Positions 6,569 through 7,553 of a stretch of DNA of 7,553 nucleotides are shown here, in pieces. Where the stretch lies: the NCBI GenBank assembly GCA_027623585.1, contig JAQBVK010000114.1:1-7553 (forward strand), given 5' to 3'. The translations under genes were made by a program, and so were the position numbers. The stretch comes from Planctomycetota bacterium. GTDB taxonomy: Bacteria; Planctomycetota; UBA1135. A model generated the notes under the pieces. The model worked only from the letters and a program-made list of their open reading frames with translations. It did not search any database and was not told the origin of the DNA. The first letter of the stretch is position 1; each line of letters begins with the position of its first letter.

Positions 6569-7553
6569 AACGGCAGCGCTCACCCGTGCATCCGAGGAAC
6601 TGCAACTCGCCCGAGCCTGCGGACGCATTCTGGCCGAGCCGGTCTGCCTGGACCGAGACGAGCCGCCGGTGCCCCGATCGGCCATGGATGGTTACGCGGT
6701 ATCCAGCTCCGAGGGATCCGATCCGCGCCAGATCGCGGGGGTCATTCACGCGGGCACGCCTGCTGCCGGCGCGCTGGGGAAGGGCCAGGCGGTCGCCGTG
6801 ATGACGGGAGGCACGGTGCCTCCGGGCGCCGACTGCGTGATTCCGGTCGAACAGGTGAGTGTGGAGGGCGGGCTGCTCCATCTGGCCGAGGCGCCCACCG
6901 CTGGCCGCCACGTCCGGCCTGCGGGGGAGATCGGCCGCGCCGGCCGTACCGTGCTGGAGGCCGGGATGCGGCTCGGTCCAGGCGAACTCATGATCGCGGC
7001 CTCCTGCGGCGCCGAACCCGTGCGCGTGCGTCCGCGGGTTCGCGTTGCGGTGGTCTCCACCGGCGATGAAGTCGTGCCGTGGCGCACGCCGCCGGAAGCG
7101 CATCAGGTGCGTGACGCGAATCGCCTCGGCGTCGCCGCGCGTCTGACGGCGCTCGGCGCGGAAATCGTTCATCAATCGCATCTGCGCGACGAACCGCAGG
7201 CATTGCACGCCGGATTACAGGAAGCGCTCGCGCGCGCCGATCTGCTGATCACGATCGGCGGCGTCTCGATGGGCGAAAAGGACTACTTACCGGCCAGTTT
7301 TGCCGCGCTCGGCGTGCAGCAGCGACTGCACGGCGTCGCGCTCCAACCGGGCAAGCCGGTTTGGATCGGCCGCAGCGACTCGGCTTGGGTGATCGGCCTC
7401 CCTGGCAATCCGCTGTCTTCCTTCGTCGTCACCGAACTCTTCGCGCGCCCGATGCACGCGCGGCTCAGCGGCGCGGCGGGGGAGAGTTGGCCGCATCCCT
7501 TGCTGCCGGGAGTTGCAGCTACCTCCGCCAGCAGTCGCGGCCGCGAGCTCTGG
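6486..7553 (+). CDS. moeA: Molybdopterin molybdenumtransferase MoeA (3' end outside window)
   Basis: The first 356 codons of MoeA, which inserts molybdate into adenylylated molybdopterin in the cytoplasm to make the molybdenum cofactor. The family is usually about 400 residues, so only the C-terminal domain is missing. Visible: the N-terminal LLSYASACAAL helix (15-25), the RSAMDGYAV motif (64-72; D68 matches a conserved active-site Asp), MTGGTVPPGAD (106-116), the molybdopterin-binding domain with VVSTGDEVVP (189-198), RDAN (209-212), GGVSMGEKDY (258-267), LQPGKP (286-291) and GLPGNPLSS (304-312). The usual Ser before GGVS is Ile257 here, a minor variation. The ATG at 6486 is the only standard start between an in-frame TGA at 6456 and the conserved core, but it has only a weak G-rich stretch (GGTGGG) 3 nt upstream; a much better ribosome site serves an out-of-frame ATG at 6452. 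It is divergent from the efflux operon with no evident functional link. Confidence 0.96.
   Translation, partial: MVADLHDREHRGRPLLSYASACAALAGKTAALTRASEELQLARACGRILAEPVCLDRDEPPVPRSAMDGYAVSSSEGSDPRQIAGVIHAGTPAAGALGKGQAVAVMTGGTVPPGADCVIPVEQVSVEGGLLHLAEAPTAGRHVRPAGEIGRAGRTVLEAGMRLGPGELMIAASCGAEPVRVRPRVRVAVVSTGDEVVPWRTPPEAHQVRDANRLGVAARLTALGAEIVHQSHLRDEPQALHAGLQEALARADLLITIGGVSMGEKDYLPASFAALGVQQRLHGVALQPGKPVWIGRSDSAWVIGLPGNPLSSFVVTELFARPMHARLSGAAGESWPHPLLPGVAATSASSRGRELW

Noticed and set aside
6450..7208. 252-codon minus-strand frame opposite moeA
   Set aside because: It is antisense to conserved MoeA motifs and shows no recognisable family of its own.
1..7553. Mobile elements, CRISPR arrays, tRNA or rRNA genes, rho-independent terminators
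   Set aside because: No direct repeat arrays, transposase-like frames, tRNA-like folds or hairpin-plus-T-tract structures were seen; nearly all of the window is covered by the four protein genes.

Overview
The window is about 7.5 kb of GC-rich, gene-dense DNA from a bacterium with a diderm (Gram-negative-type) envelope. This follows from a tripartite-efflux operon with a lipoprotein adaptor, which only makes sense with an inner membrane and a periplasm. Strong GC bias at third codon positions produces many long antisense shadow ORFs. The phylum cannot be fixed from the sequence alone. A slow-growing, GC-rich environmental lineage such as Planctomycetota or Myxococcota is an impression, not a result.

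Layout: three genes run leftward on the minus strand as one tightly packed operon. First is a periplasmic adaptor (membrane fusion) lipoprotein (6414 to 5287). Its stop overlaps the start of a large RND permease (5290 to 1586) by 4 bp in an ATGA arrangement. That permease overlaps by 8 bp a second, different RND permease that starts with GTG at 1593 and runs off the left edge (531 codons visible). A 71-bp gap (6415-6485) separates the operon from a divergent plus-strand gene, moeA (6486 onward), which runs off the right edge with 356 codons visible.

How the genes work together: the adaptor and the two permeases should form a proton-driven RND export pump. One adaptor followed by two non-identical permeases resembles the arrangement of E. 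coli mdtABC, where the permeases form a heterotrimer. No outer-membrane TolC-like channel and no regulator lie in the window; they could be beyond the left edge or elsewhere. MoeA (molybdenum insertion into molybdopterin) is a housekeeping cofactor gene that looks like a neighbour, not a functional partner.

The most unusual part is the first permease. At 1234 residues it is about 190 longer than typical HAE-type RND permeases. The excess lies in two places: an Ala/Glu/Lys-rich insertion of about 47 residues at the end of the first periplasmic domain, and an insertion of about 130-140 residues between TM6 and TM7 that contains a proline-rich linker and several additional hydrophobic, probably membrane-spanning, segments. 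Both permeases also carry non-standard residues at the TM4 proton-relay site (Asp-Ser and Asp-Cys instead of Asp-Asp).
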